13,155 nt of DNA from Candidatus Methanophagales archaeon (GCA_003601795.1 PIXU01000273.1:1-13155), one strand, 5' to 3'; counted from the stretch's first letter, positions 1-7,779 are shown. Program-made: numbers and translations. The notes: a model not told the origin generated them from the letters alone.

Positions 1-84
1 TACTGAAATGTTAATGCATAACTTTAAATAACCCTCATTTCATATGCACCTCCCATGGTAAAAGAATGTTTTGGTAAAAAGCCG

Positions 85-146
85 AAGGTTACGCTACTGA
101 AGACCCTTTAGTTTTGGGATGAAGCCGCTATGATGGTAACCTTTTT
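85..146 (+). other. Stem-loop resembling a TnpB-type transposon right end / reRNA 3' end
   Basis: A perfect 8-bp inverted repeat (AAGGTTAC at 85-92, GTAACCTT at 136-143) is followed by a T tract. It encloses a smaller hairpin, CCC at 104-106 and GGG at 116-118, around TTTAG. The pattern CTGAA-CCC-TTTAG-GGG-GAAG resembles the conserved right end of IS1341/TnpB-type elements, where it forms the 3' end of the guide RNA. No tnpB reading frame is visible to its right, so any gene would lie outside the window on the left. It could instead be a simple terminator of an upstream gene. Confidence 0.35.
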
Positions 147-278
147 ATGAATGCCATGCATATGTCCATACAATATAACCAAATAGCGACATCCTTTAGG
201 ATCCGAGAATATAAAAAACGATATGCTTTTTATATGAGAACGATAAAGATAAAATTATATTTTAGCCTAAGATTGAAT

Positions 279-298
279 AGAACAGAACAGAACAGAAC
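279..298. repeat. Four tandem copies of AGAAC
   Basis: The pentamer AGAAC is repeated four times without error, 26 bases ahead of the next start codon. Apart from this and the stem-loop at 85-146, the stretch 1-324 shows only AT-rich sequence. That includes a possible TATA element near 210-217 (ATATAAAA) and a small palindrome, ATCCTTTAGGAT. Confidence 0.8.
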
Positions 299-324
299 AA
301 AGTGTAAATGGGGGCAAGTAATAA

Positions 325-1224
325 ATGAAATTGACAAATAAGCAGATATGTGCCGTAGTAATAGTTTTATGTATCTTTGCTTTTATCTTTATTTTAGGCT
401 TGTCACTCTCTGGCAAAACCGAATTATCAGGAGGAAAGGGATTTACAAAGCTTTATTTCAATGCAGACACCGATCTGCCAGATTCCTCACTTTATCTGAA
501 AAACCTGACAAAGGCAATCTATGAAATCGAGACGAACAGAACCTATTGGATCAAAATAACGCCTGTTCATGAAATCGAGGTGAACAAAACTTATTGTATC
601 AATTTTACCATTGCATCGTTTGAGAGAACTCCTGTTACTTATACCTATGTAGTGGAATCAAATGTGCTTAATCTCACAAAACAAGTGACCCTTATGCCTG
701 AGGGAAGTACAAGCATTTGTCTGACAATTACACCGAGGGAATCAGACAAATGGAGGCTGAACTCCACCACCTCAACCGAGTGGGAGGATGTTATTGACCT
801 GACAAAGAATTCCTGGTTAGCAGAGAGGAGGGACTTTGAGATTCTGGTGAGAAAAGAGGGACTGCCAACCATAGTTGAGGAGAACTACCGCCTGCCTATT
901 TCAACTAATGTAAGCCATTTTGGCAGAATACTCCACGCTAACATATCTATTGATGAATTGAAGAGAAAGCCATTCGAGAAGGAGTATGTTACTGAATATG
1001 CGGAGAATTTTGAAACCACTCGTAATATCGATTTGATCGACCTCTCAATCAATGGCGATAAGCTATATCTAAAAGCTAAGTCCAAGAAACTAAGATACAC
1101 CTCGGATAAGCAACTGTTCAGCATCAGATTGATCAAGCCCGTTGATGTAGAGGAGCTTGAAATCAGCCCGGAGAGCTACATTGAGGAGGTACAGGAGATA
1201 TATTTCTGGTATCGAATAAAATAA
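325..1224 (+). CDS. Membrane-anchored DUF1616-like surface protein (paralog 1)
   Basis: A 299-residue protein. Residues about 8-29 form one hydrophobic segment (signal anchor), and the rest should lie outside the membrane. The extracytoplasmic part has many N-glycosylation sequons (NLT, NRT, NKT, NFT, NST, NVS, NIS). From about residue 40 the pattern FTKLYF...LP, then YTYVVES..., then a 'L.P.gs....L.ITP' strand resembles the beta-sandwich of DUF1616-type archaeal proteins. It is a clear paralog of the next gene, sharing the GGFT-LYF start of the domain, a 'N-SIDELK-KPF-K-Y' block and a terminal 'FWY'. Relative to that gene it carries a 16-residue internal duplication (residues about 66-95, EIE-N-TY...I). 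The role is unknown; a cell-surface or envelope-associated job is inferred. GGGGG at 310-314 could act as a weak ribosome site. Confidence 0.8.
   Translation: MKLTNKQICAVVIVLCIFAFIFILGLSLSGKTELSGGKGFTKLYFNADTDLPDSSLYLKNLTKAIYEIETNRTYWIKITPVHEIEVNKTYCINFTIASFERTPVTYTYVVESNVLNLTKQVTLMPEGSTSICLTITPRESDKWRLNSTTSTEWEDVIDLTKNSWLAERRDFEILVRKEGLPTIVEENYRLPISTNVSHFGRILHANISIDELKRKPFEKEYVTEYAENFETTRNIDLIDLSINGDKLYLKAKSKKLRYTSDKQLFSIRLIKPVDVEELEISPESYIEEVQEIYFWYRIK
521..608. repeat. Tandem 48-bp duplication inside the first DUF1616-like gene
   Basis: The sequence beginning ATGAAATCGAG at 521 recurs at 569, an exact 48-base (16-codon) offset. The following bases also match (GAACAGAAC versus GAACAAAAC, then TATT-ATCAA). 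The adjacent paralog lacks the extra copy, which marks it as a local duplication in this gene. Confidence 0.7.
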
Positions 1225-1248
1225 ATAAAATGATTTGAGATATGGAAA

Positions 1249-1998
1249 ATGGATGATGATTTGTATAATGCAATTATAGTGGCATGCGTGATAGGCATTG
1301 CCATAACATTGGTCTTCGTCATGTTTATGAGGGCGGAGATAATGAGCGAGGGAGGTTTTACTGAGCTTTATTTCGGCGAACACAGGAAATTGCCCAGCGA
1401 AATGGCAATCAACGAGTCCTACGACATATCCTTTACATTGAGTAATCACGAGTTAGAAACGACAAAATACATCTATGAGGTTGATTCAAAAATCGAGAAA
1501 TTCAAGGAGAACATCACACTATTACCGGGAGAAAGCGCGGTTTTCACGCTTTCCATTACTCCCACTGATAAGGGCTGGGAACTGTTTTCAAGTATAACAC
1601 AGGGCTATGAAAATAAACTGGATATTTTAAAGGATGCAGTGTTAGCAAGAGAAAACGAGTTCAGACTGATTATTGATAATATATCACATAGATATGTGCC
1701 AATCTCTCATCAGGTAGACCGATTCGGCTATGTATTTCACACCAATATCTCAGTTGATGAATTAAAAGAAAAGCCGTTCAAAAAATACTATCGATATGAG
1801 AATGTCGGTATAAATAAGTCTGTTCGCAAAGAACAGATTGTAACAATTTTTGTTAAAAATAATGAAATATATTTGAGTTCAGATCAATCAGAGCAGATTT
1901 ATCTCTCAGAGAGAAGTCCTTTTATCGTAAAAGCATATAAATATGATGAAGATATGGATAGGGAATTGGAGATACATTTTTGGTATGAGGTAAGATGA
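1249..1998 (+). CDS. Membrane-anchored DUF1616-like surface protein (paralog 2)
   Basis: A 249-residue protein starting 24 bases after the stop of its paralog, so the two are probably co-transcribed. Residues about 5-26 form a single membrane segment. The outer part begins GGFTELYFGEHRKLP and continues with 'YDISFTLSNHE....Y.YEV' and 'ITLLPGESAVFTLSITP'. This matches the DUF1616 C-terminal sandwich more closely than the first paralog does. Sequons (NES, NIT, NIS, NKS) suggest glycosylation. The C-terminal half (residues about 140-249) is shared only with the first paralog. DUF1616-type proteins are often found near archaeal exopolysaccharide or glycosylation genes. The broken nucleotide-sugar dehydrogenase just downstream fits such a setting, but the exact function is unknown. 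Confidence 0.8.
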   Translation: MDDDLYNAIIVACVIGIAITLVFVMFMRAEIMSEGGFTELYFGEHRKLPSEMAINESYDISFTLSNHELETTKYIYEVDSKIEKFKENITLLPGESAVFTLSITPTDKGWELFSSITQGYENKLDILKDAVLARENEFRLIIDNISHRYVPISHQVDRFGYVFHTNISVDELKEKPFKKYYRYENVGINKSVRKEQIVTIFVKNNEIYLSSDQSEQIYLSERSPFIVKAYKYDEDMDRELEIHFWYEVR

Positions 1999-2060
1999 AT
2001 GACAACAATCGTTGACAATTTTGGAAGATTTAAATAAAAAATAAAAAAAAGGAATTATCC

Positions 2061-2261
2061 ATGAAAGACAAAATCGTATGCGTTGTTGGTTTAGGATATG
2101 TGGGATTACCTTTAGCAAAGGCGTTCTCAAAGCACCTCAGGGTGATCGGATTCGAGATAGACGAGAAAAAGGTAGGAGAGCTAAACAAAAACTTTTTTCC
2201 TTCGCAAAAACCTTTACTAAAAAACACTTTTTCTTTTTTACAAAAAGAAAACCTGTGTTAA
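2061..2261 (+). pseudogene. N-terminal fragment of a nucleotide-sugar (UDP-ManNAc type) dehydrogenase
   Basis: An AAGGA ribosome site precedes an ATG. The first 43 or so residues are the start of a UDP-glucose/UDP-ManNAc dehydrogenase: 'VVGLGYVGLPLAKAFSK', the Rossmann GxGxxG with the family's GLGYVG, then 'VIGFEIDEKKVGELNK' with the acidic residue ending beta-2. Full enzymes have about 400-430 residues. Here the homology stops near base 2190 and runs into AT-rich repeat sequence, giving a 66-residue frame ended by TAA. The rest of the NAD domain, the catalytic Cys and the sugar-binding domain are all absent, so no enzyme can be made. The AT hairpin repeat that follows also occurs at 5207-5254, which suggests insertion or recombination at that repeat caused the truncation. 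Confidence 0.85.
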
Positions 2262-2270
2262 AAGAAAAAA
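2223..2270. repeat. AT-rich dispersed hairpin repeat, copy 1
   Basis: AACACTTTTTC followed by a T run, AC, AAAAAGAAAACCTGTG and TTAAAAGAAAAA. The centre is a near-perfect hairpin, TTTTC-T6 against A5-GAAAA, around a two-base loop. Almost the same 48-base text occurs at 5207-5254. This copy lies at the break of the dehydrogenase gene and ahead of the beta-helix/PKD gene. Confidence 0.75.
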
Positions 2271-2309
2271 GAGGATAACTTTTAGTCGAGGTTTTTACCG
2301 GAGGCAAAA

Positions 2310-4616
2310 ATGAAAAGGTTTGGGATAGCAGTGGTAGCGGCAGTAGTATTCTTGGTATTTCTGATAGGAAGTGTAAACGCTGGCTGCATCGGCGTTGAAA
2401 CAGGCACAGATTTTGGATGTGGGGATACGGTATGGGAAAGTTGCACGTTTAATGAAAATCTGATTTGTCCAACAGGACACGGTTTGGTTATAGGAGCTAA
2501 CGGCATCATCATTGACGGTAATGGATATACACTGGACGGTGTCAGTCCCGGTGCATGTGATGGTTCAGGAACTCAACGAACTGGGATTTACAACAAAGCA
2601 CACGATGATGTGGTAATAAAGAATCTGGAGATAAAAAACTTCTGTAACGGAATTTATTTTAAATATGATTCTGAGGAGGGCGACCGTGTTGACCGTGTTG
2701 AAAGGGTTGTCATAGAGAACTGCAACATACACCATAACGGTGGTGATAGCGGTGGAGATAACTCAGTGCATGGAATTAAGGCAATAGGTATGTTCGACAG
2801 CACAATAAAAAACTGCAGGATTCATCACAATACCGGTAAGGGCATGGGTTGTGATGACGGCGGAAACGGAATCTTTTTGAAAGGTATTTCAGGTTTTGGC
2901 GCGTGGAACAACACGATAACCCACAATGAAATTTACGAGAACAGAAAAGGCGGTTTCTTCACCAAGATGATGTGTGTGGATACTGAAGTTTCTTATAACA
3001 GGGTATGGGGAAACGGTCAGGGAGGAATTATACTGCGCTGCAAGATGTCTGCGACCCATGATATCCACCACAACAACGTATCTTGTAACTACGGAGATGG
3101 AATCTTTGTAGGCGGTCCTGATAACACCATCAGGGACAATGTGGTAAACAATAACATTGCTGGCTTTAAAATTAGCCCAGAGGATAAGGTAGGCGATGGG
3201 GATGGGATAGACATGGGAAGAAGTGATGGGTCATATAACAATGAGTTATATTATAATACAGTCTGTGGAAATGAAGGCACAGATATAGACACGTATGGGT
3301 CAGGTTCGGGAACTACTGGTGATAACAACACCTGCGATACAACGGAGAATTACGATGATGAGGGAGCTACTGGATGCACTTATACATGTGGTCCTGGAGT
3401 TATAGCAGACTTTTCCGCCGAACCAACAAAAGGTACTTCACCTCTGGAAGTCACATTCATTGATAGGTCTAAACCGGAAGGCGATATAACCGGCTGGTTA
3501 TGGGATTTTGGTGATGGGAATACAAGTAACGAGCAAAATCCTGTTCATGCTTATTACACTACCGAGCCTTACAGCTACTACAACGTAAGCCTTACCGTAA
3601 CCGGATCGGGCGAAGCATCTGATACAGTAACAAAGACGGATTATATAAAGGTGTGGAGAGAAGATGCAGCGCCTAATGCTGATTTCATCTGTTCAAAAGG
3701 AGTGGGCGATCCTTCAGTACCGGTTCAATTTACCGACAAGTCACTGGGTGAAGTAACTTCATGGCTGTATGAATTTGGAGATGGGGGAACAAACAGCACA
3801 CAAAATCCTGAACATTGCTACTATGCGGAAGGCGTCTACACGGTGAGCCTCACAGTGGAAGGAGCGGGGGGTAGTTCAAAGGAGACGAAATTCAACTGCA
3901 CAAGGGTGGGGTCAGGAACGGGAGAGAAATGGCCACTGATTGATGCGCACTTCTTCGCCTCTGCAAGAAGAGGCACCGCACCCTTCACGGTCTCTTTCAC
4001 TGACATGTCCAGGTCAGAAGCCGAGATAGATTCCTGGCGGTGGGATTTCGGCGATGGAAATACCTCATCCGAAGTAAATCCCACTCATACTTACAGCAGC
4101 GCCGGTATCTACAATGTGAGTCTTGAAGTAACTAATATTGTGGGTGCGAAATCCAGAGAGATGAAGATAGGTTATATTGTGGTAAGTCCATTATTCACGG
4201 ACTATTTTGACACCGGAGCGCCAGCAAATCCATATCCAAGCATCTTCGGCACACACAAAGGAAAGATAATCCCGGACCGGGATATTACGGTGAACAAAAT
4301 GTACACGTATCCATGCATGGGGACCGGAGGGCATACGGAATACGTAAGGATATGGAACGAAAGTGAAGGAATAGAAGGGGTAGGGCACTGGAGTGGCTAT
4401 CAGGGCGATTATCACAATATAACCATATCGCCTGCAATAACGCTGTTGAAAAATCATGAATACAATTACATTATTCGCACGGGCTCATATCCGCAAATCA
4501 TACATGCGAGGGAAAAAGCAGTAGAAGGGGGTATTATCACGTGCACAGAATTCAAAGATGCGAACGGGAGGGGATATAACAACTGGATACCTGCCATCAG
4601 GTTGTGGTGGGGATAA
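2310..4616 (+). CDS. Secreted beta-helix (NosD-like) / triple-PKD surface protein
   Basis: A 768-residue protein with ribosome site CCGGAGG seven bases before the ATG. Residues 1-24 are a signal peptide cut after VNA. Residues about 25-360 form a right-handed beta-helix of NosD/pectate-lyase type, with repeated 'VIENCNIHHN', 'NTITHNEIYEN' and 'IHHNNVSCNYGDGIFV' rungs and many Cys. Three PKD domains follow at about 364-450, 455-540 and 544-624, with WDFGDG-type motifs near residues 396, 485 (YEFGDG) and 576. Residues 627-768 form a conserved C-terminal module (FTDYFDTGAP..., GTGGHTEYVRIWNE, W-GY-GDYHNIT, IRTGSYPQI, WIPAIRLWWG). There is no membrane anchor, so it is probably an exported adhesin or S-layer-associated protein. 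Its first domain is paralogous to the giant protein at 9974, and its C-terminal module recurs as a relic at 7780-8161. Confidence 0.9.
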   Translation: MKRFGIAVVAAVVFLVFLIGSVNAGCIGVETGTDFGCGDTVWESCTFNENLICPTGHGLVIGANGIIIDGNGYTLDGVSPGACDGSGTQRTGIYNKAHDDVVIKNLEIKNFCNGIYFKYDSEEGDRVDRVERVVIENCNIHHNGGDSGGDNSVHGIKAIGMFDSTIKNCRIHHNTGKGMGCDDGGNGIFLKGISGFGAWNNTITHNEIYENRKGGFFTKMMCVDTEVSYNRVWGNGQGGIILRCKMSATHDIHHNNVSCNYGDGIFVGGPDNTIRDNVVNNNIAGFKISPEDKVGDGDGIDMGRSDGSYNNELYYNTVCGNEGTDIDTYGSGSGTTGDNNTCDTTENYDDEGATGCTYTCGPGVIADFSAEPTKGTSPLEVTFIDRSKPEGDITGWLWDFGDGNTSNEQNPVHAYYTTEPYSYYNVSLTVTGSGEASDTVTKTDYIKVWREDAAPNADFICSKGVGDPSVPVQFTDKSLGEVTSWLYEFGDGGTNSTQNPEHCYYAEGVYTVSLTVEGAGGSSKETKFNCTRVGSGTGEKWPLIDAHFFASARRGTAPFTVSFTDMSRSEAEIDSWRWDFGDGNTSSEVNPTHTYSSAGIYNVSLEVTNIVGAKSREMKIGYIVVSPLFTDYFDTGAPANPYPSIFGTHKGKIIPDRDITVNKMYTYPCMGTGGHTEYVRIWNESEGIEGVGHWSGYQGDYHNITISPAITLLKNHEYNYIIRTGSYPQIIHAREKAVEGGIITCTEFKDANGRGYNNWIPAIRLWWG

Positions 4617-4635
4617 GGTAAGAAACCACGAGATT

Positions 4636-4752
4636 TCACAGATAGACACAGAAGGGACAGAAAGAAAGGGAATAAGAATGAAATCGCTTAACCTCTTCAA
4701 CCGGCGTAACTACAAGTCCTTCTATCCTGCTATGCGAAACTGCTTCGCTCAT
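4636..4752 (-). pseudogene. Truncated PaREP1-like (HEPN-type) N-terminus
   Basis: A 38-codon frame starts 36 bases after the stop of the small coiled-coil gene on the same strand. Its first 24 residues end in 'IEGLVVTPVEEVKRF', nearly the same as 'IEGLVITPVKEVKRF' in the fragment at 9141-9248. The latter continues as 'LKEGEELLEKGE', the usual opening of PaREP1-family proteins. After RF this copy runs into unrelated sequence, so only the N-terminus survives. The PaREP1 label is from recalled family pattern only. It may be a decayed partner gene of the coiled-coil protein. Confidence 0.45.
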
Positions 4753-4788
4753 GTATTTTACTTAGGGTTCAGAGTATTATAAATAGTA

Positions 4789-5016
4789 TCACATTTTCAT
4801 CACGATGATCGTGGTCAGGATAGACACAGCACCGATAATGATGGTTATGTACACGATGCGTTCAGTCCGCAACCCATCCTTCAACTTATCTCGCTTTTCT
4901 TCCCGCGCTCTCTGTTCTTGAATCTGCTTTTTCAGCTTGAATATCTGTTCCCTAATTTCCGCTTCATGTTTCTCATATTCCTCTTTCGTAATATATTCGG
5001 GTGGCATGATTATCAT
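4789..5016 (-). CDS. Small coiled-coil protein with C-terminal membrane anchor (copy 1)
   Basis: A 75-residue protein: a short Pro-rich start (MPPEYITKEEYEK), a highly charged helix rich in Glu, Lys and Gln from about 10 to 50 with coiled-coil spacing, and a C-terminal hydrophobic segment of about 20 residues (IVYITIIIGAVSILTTIIV). That is the layout of a tail-anchored membrane protein. A TATA box lies 12-19 bases upstream. TATA-to-start spacing is short, so the fourth residue (a second ATG, at 5007) could be the true leaderless start, although only the first ATG is kept in the paralog. It is about 90% identical to the product at 8412-8651, which argues for selection on the protein. Function unknown. 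Confidence 0.75.
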   Translation of the reverse strand: MIIMPPEYITKEEYEKHEAEIREQIFKLKKQIQEQRAREEKRDKLKDGLRTERIVYITIIIGAVSILTTIIVMKM

Positions 5017-5027
5017 TTTGACGTGAG

Positions 5028-5035
5028 TATATAAA
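5028..5035 (-). promoter_or_regulatory. Archaeal TATA box of the first coiled-coil gene
   Basis: The minus strand reads TTTATATA just upstream of the start, and the same box with the same spacing precedes the paralog at 8651. No Shine-Dalgarno motif is seen, which fits leaderless or near-leaderless transcription. Confidence 0.6.
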
Positions 5036-5054
5036 TACTTTCTCTTACCGAGAA

Positions 5055-5206
5055 ACGCTTTTTAATGCGCATAATAAGCGTGGAGCGGGGTTAGGGGGCA
5101 GTAAAATTTCCTAAATATTTTTGGGTTTGCAGTTGAAATTTACGGAATAAATTAGGTTTTATTGTTAAAACCGAATCTTTTTAGGGTTTATTACTTATGT
5201 CCCTAA
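5055..5206. repeat. Dispersed repeat R, copy R1
   Basis: Begins with inverted hexamers ACGCTT (5055-5060) and AAGCGT (5076-5081). It continues with GGAGCGGGGTTAGG, CCTAAATATTTTTGGG, TTTGCAGTTGAAATTTA and two small hairpins: GGTTTT/AAAACC, then GAATC-TTTTTA-GGGTT. Copies lie at 8686-8790 and 9826-9957. Here R1 sits between the coiled-coil gene promoter and the upstream region of the membrane methyltransferase-like gene. No gene is seen in the wider stretch 5017-5498, which consists of this repeat, a second AT hairpin and a long inverted repeat. Confidence 0.8.
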
Positions 5207-5254
5207 CAACACTTTTTCTTTTTACAAAAAGAAAACCTATGCTAAAAGAAAAAG
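5207..5254. repeat. AT-rich dispersed hairpin repeat, copy 2
   Basis: Matches 2223-2270 over about 48 bases. The hairpin TTTTCTTTTT-AC-AAAAAGAAAA at 5214-5235 is perfect here, with a 10-bp stem, and is followed by CCTATGCTAAAAGAAAAA. It directly abuts R1. Confidence 0.8.
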
Positions 5255-5307
5255 ATGAATAAAGTTTGAGGGGGTGTAAAGAAGCCTGTGTTAAAACCTC
5301 TTAGAAA

Positions 5308-5351
5308 AAGCGTTTACAAAACTTTTCAAAAAAGTTTTATCAAAAACGCTT
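5308..5351. repeat. Long two-stem inverted repeat
   Basis: The outer arms are AAGCGTTT (5308-5315) and AAACGCTT (5344-5351). The inner arms are AAAACTTTT (5318-5326) and AAAAGTTTT (5330-5338), around loop CAA. Both stems are perfect. AAGCGT also forms the opening inverted repeat of R1. It may be a terminator, a protein-binding site or the end of a small non-autonomous element. Confidence 0.7.
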
Positions 5352-5361
5352 CGCATCACCG

Positions 5362-5369
5362 CATATAAG
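5362..5369 (+). promoter_or_regulatory. Possible TATA box for the membrane methyltransferase-like gene
   Basis: CATATAAG is the best TATA-like match between the inverted repeat and the start codon. It would imply a leader of about 105 bases. It is a weak call based on sequence alone. Confidence 0.3.
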
Positions 5370-5498
5370 TGCATAATACACGATAAGAGCAATGGGCAAT
5401 GAATGTTTCTCGGGTAAACCGTCCTTCTTTGCAATAGTCACAAACGAAATATTGAGGGTGTGGGAAAGAAAAATCTGTACCGTTTATGTGTTGGTGAA

Positions 5499-7763
5499 AT
5501 GAGCAAAAAGAAGAGTAAAAAGGAGAAAGAAGAGGTGAAAAGAAAGGAGGAGGTAAAGGCGAAAGTAAGGTATCCAAAATATCTTTACCACATTATCCTT
5601 CTCGGATTGTGCCTCTCTGGAATGGCGGCATTGATATACGAAGTCGCATGGACACGCTTGCTGCAACTCGTGTTTGGCACGACCGTGTATGCGGTCTCAA
5701 CGATGCTTACGGCATTCATGGCTGGTCTCGCGCTCGGCTCCTGGTTAGTGGGCAGATATACCGATAGAATAAAAAATCATCTCTTTGCTTTCTGTTTGCT
5801 CGAAGCCGGAATAGGAATCTATGGCATACTTCTAATACCGGTTTTCAGTGTGCTCCCCTACTCATACTTAAGCATTTTCCAAGCATTTCATTCTTCTTTC
5901 GCCTTTTTCAGTTTCTTCCAATTTCTATTATGCTTTTCTATCTTGCTCGTTCCTACAACACTGATGGGTGGTACATTCCCGGTGGTGAGCAAGATTTACA
6001 CGAAGCGAATGGAAGAACTGGGTAAGGACATCGGGAACGTCTATTCTATTAACAATCTTGGTGCGGTACTCGGCTCTTTCGCTGCTGGTTTCCTCTTTAT
6101 CCCTTTCATAGGGGTCAGGAATACTATAATCGCCGCGGCATCACTCAACTTTTTTGTTGCCATTCTAGTAGCAATTCTATCACGAGAAAGAAAAGGAATG
6201 ATTTTTATGAGTTCTTTCTGCATTATCCTCCTGCTTGGGGTCGCTATGCCGGGCTATAGCTATGATGTGAAGATACTTAATACCGCACTATATCAAAGAG
6301 CCGATGTGTATGCCAGCAAGGAGGATCTTGAGGCGCAGATAGAAGACCTGAATGTGCTTTATTATGAAGAAGGACTGTACGGGACTGTTGCAATTACCGA
6401 ATCCAAAAGTCACGGGATACGCAGTCTAATGCTAAATGGGAAGGCAGATGCAAGCACCATGAGGAAGGACATGACCACGCAGCTACTTTTAGGCTATATT
6501 CCACTCATCCTGCACGAGCACCCGAAAAAAGTCCTGATTATAGGTCTTGGTGGGGGTTTCACACTGGGAGCGGCGGAAAATTTTGATGACATTGAAAAGA
6601 TAGATGTGGTTGAAATAGACCCATTAGTTGTAGAAGCCGAAAAATACTTCTCGGTGTATAATAAAAACGCGCTGGACGATGAAAGAGTGAACTTGGCGAT
6701 AGCGGATGCGCGAAATTATTTACTTACGACCGATGAGAAATACGATGTTATCATCTCGGAGCCGTCAGATCCATGGATAAGCGGAGCATGTTCGAATTTA
6801 TTTACGAAAGAGTTTTTCGAACTTTCAAGGGAACATCTAAACGAAGAGGGGATTTTCCTTCAGTGGGTTCCGGTGTATGATGTTTCCGTTTCTGACTTCA
6901 GGACGCTGCTAAACACTTTCTCGAAGGTATATAACCACAGCACGCTCTGGACCGCTACTGATGAAGGAGACATGCTCTTTGTGGGTTCTAACTCTGAAAG
7001 CCCGGTTAAGATGAACTACACAAGACTGGAGAAATATCGTTCAAAGAAAGAAGTAAGAGACGATCTGGAGGGAATAGGGATCAGAGATAATGATGAATTT
7101 TTGGCGAAGACGTTCCTGATGAGTGAAGAGGAAACCAAAGGCTTTGCGGTTGGTGCACCAATTAACACCGATGATAAGCCGGTAATCGAGTTTTCCGCTC
7201 CACTTTCAATCCTCGTGCATGCCGATCCTGATATACGTGGTGAGATTTCACGATATAAAATAGGGGTTAGGAGACCGTTCTATGTGCCTCCGCTAAAAGG
7301 CTTAGAAGTCAGAGAAAAAAATGTGTCCAGACTTGCTTTTATGGGCTTGAATGTGAGACTGGTGGATGCGTGGAAAGGAGAAGATTTTAGGCTCATGGTG
7401 AACAAAACCTACAAGAGAATCGAAGGGGGGATGGTAATTGACCTGGGAGTATGGAAAGAGGCGGAGTATAAATCCGATTCTAACAGTGGACGCCTAAAAA
7501 TATATGCTTCCACACAGCCGGCATCGCCGAGCAGAGTCCAAGTTGCGAATATTCTAGGGGTGAGTCCGAGAGAACTCGAGCAGGGGATGGTAGGTGTAGA
7601 CGGTTATCCAGCTTATTTCAGCCACGATGGTAATGCAGAGAGTGAATCACTGACTGCTGTCTGGTTCTGCGAGGATAACAGTCATTTATACATAGCTGAG
7701 ATAACCTGCCCTGAGGAAGAGATGGAAGGCATCCTGTCAGGTTTTGAGTGTCTCAGTGGTTGA
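5499..7763 (+). CDS. Polytopic membrane protein fused to a spermidine-synthase-like domain
   Basis: A 754-residue protein from the ATG at 5499. An in-frame GTG at 5460 would add 13 residues; neither has a well-spaced ribosome site. A Lys/Glu-rich tail (1-26) precedes about seven membrane segments (near 31-54, 62-85, 95-118, 134-158, 186-205, 208-228, 233-251). Then comes a Rossmann domain of spermidine/spermine-synthase type: 'MLNGKADAS' near 311, SAM-loop GLGGG at 349-353, acidic 'VEIDP' at 371-375, 'DAR' at 403-405 and 'SEPSDPWISG' at 420-429. This layout matches the family often named fused MFS/spermidine synthase, whose substrate is generally unknown. Making polyamines is not shown. Residues about 610-754 form an extra C-terminal domain I do not recognise. 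The gene is bracketed by a direct segmental duplication. Confidence 0.85.
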   Translation: MSKKKSKKEKEEVKRKEEVKAKVRYPKYLYHIILLGLCLSGMAALIYEVAWTRLLQLVFGTTVYAVSTMLTAFMAGLALGSWLVGRYTDRIKNHLFAFCLLEAGIGIYGILLIPVFSVLPYSYLSIFQAFHSSFAFFSFFQFLLCFSILLVPTTLMGGTFPVVSKIYTKRMEELGKDIGNVYSINNLGAVLGSFAAGFLFIPFIGVRNTIIAAASLNFFVAILVAILSRERKGMIFMSSFCIILLLGVAMPGYSYDVKILNTALYQRADVYASKEDLEAQIEDLNVLYYEEGLYGTVAITESKSHGIRSLMLNGKADASTMRKDMTTQLLLGYIPLILHEHPKKVLIIGLGGGFTLGAAENFDDIEKIDVVEIDPLVVEAEKYFSVYNKNALDDERVNLAIADARNYLLTTDEKYDVIISEPSDPWISGACSNLFTKEFFELSREHLNEEGIFLQWVPVYDVSVSDFRTLLNTFSKVYNHSTLWTATDEGDMLFVGSNSESPVKMNYTRLEKYRSKKEVRDDLEGIGIRDNDEFLAKTFLMSEEETKGFAVGAPINTDDKPVIEFSAPLSILVHADPDIRGEISRYKIGVRRPFYVPPLKGLEVREKNVSRLAFMGLNVRLVDAWKGEDFRLMVNKTYKRIEGGMVIDLGVWKEAEYKSDSNSGRLKIYASTQPASPSRVQVANILGVSPRELEQGMVGVDGYPAYFSHDGNAESESLTAVWFCEDNSHLYIAEITCPEEEMEGILSGFECLSG

Positions 7764-7779
7764 AGATTACAATTGCACG

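Noticed and set aside
85..146. Archaeal C/D-box guide RNA (CTGA and GATGA motifs present)
   Set aside because: The boxes are in the wrong order and spacing (D-like before C-like); the nested hairpin explains the motifs better.
147..341. 64-residue plus-strand reading frame ahead of the first DUF1616-like gene
   Set aside because: No ribosome site, low-complexity end produced by the AGAAC repeats, and it overlaps the start of the next gene.
5356..5577. Minus-strand 73-codon frame over the start of the membrane methyltransferase-like gene
   Set aside because: Its Ser/Phe/Pro-rich text is the antisense of a Lys-rich N-terminus and of non-coding sequence.
5499..7763. Bona fide polyamine biosynthesis enzyme (speE)
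   Set aside because: The domain is fused to about seven membrane segments and has GLGGG in place of the usual GGGDG; such fusions have no established polyamine role, so no gene symbol is given.
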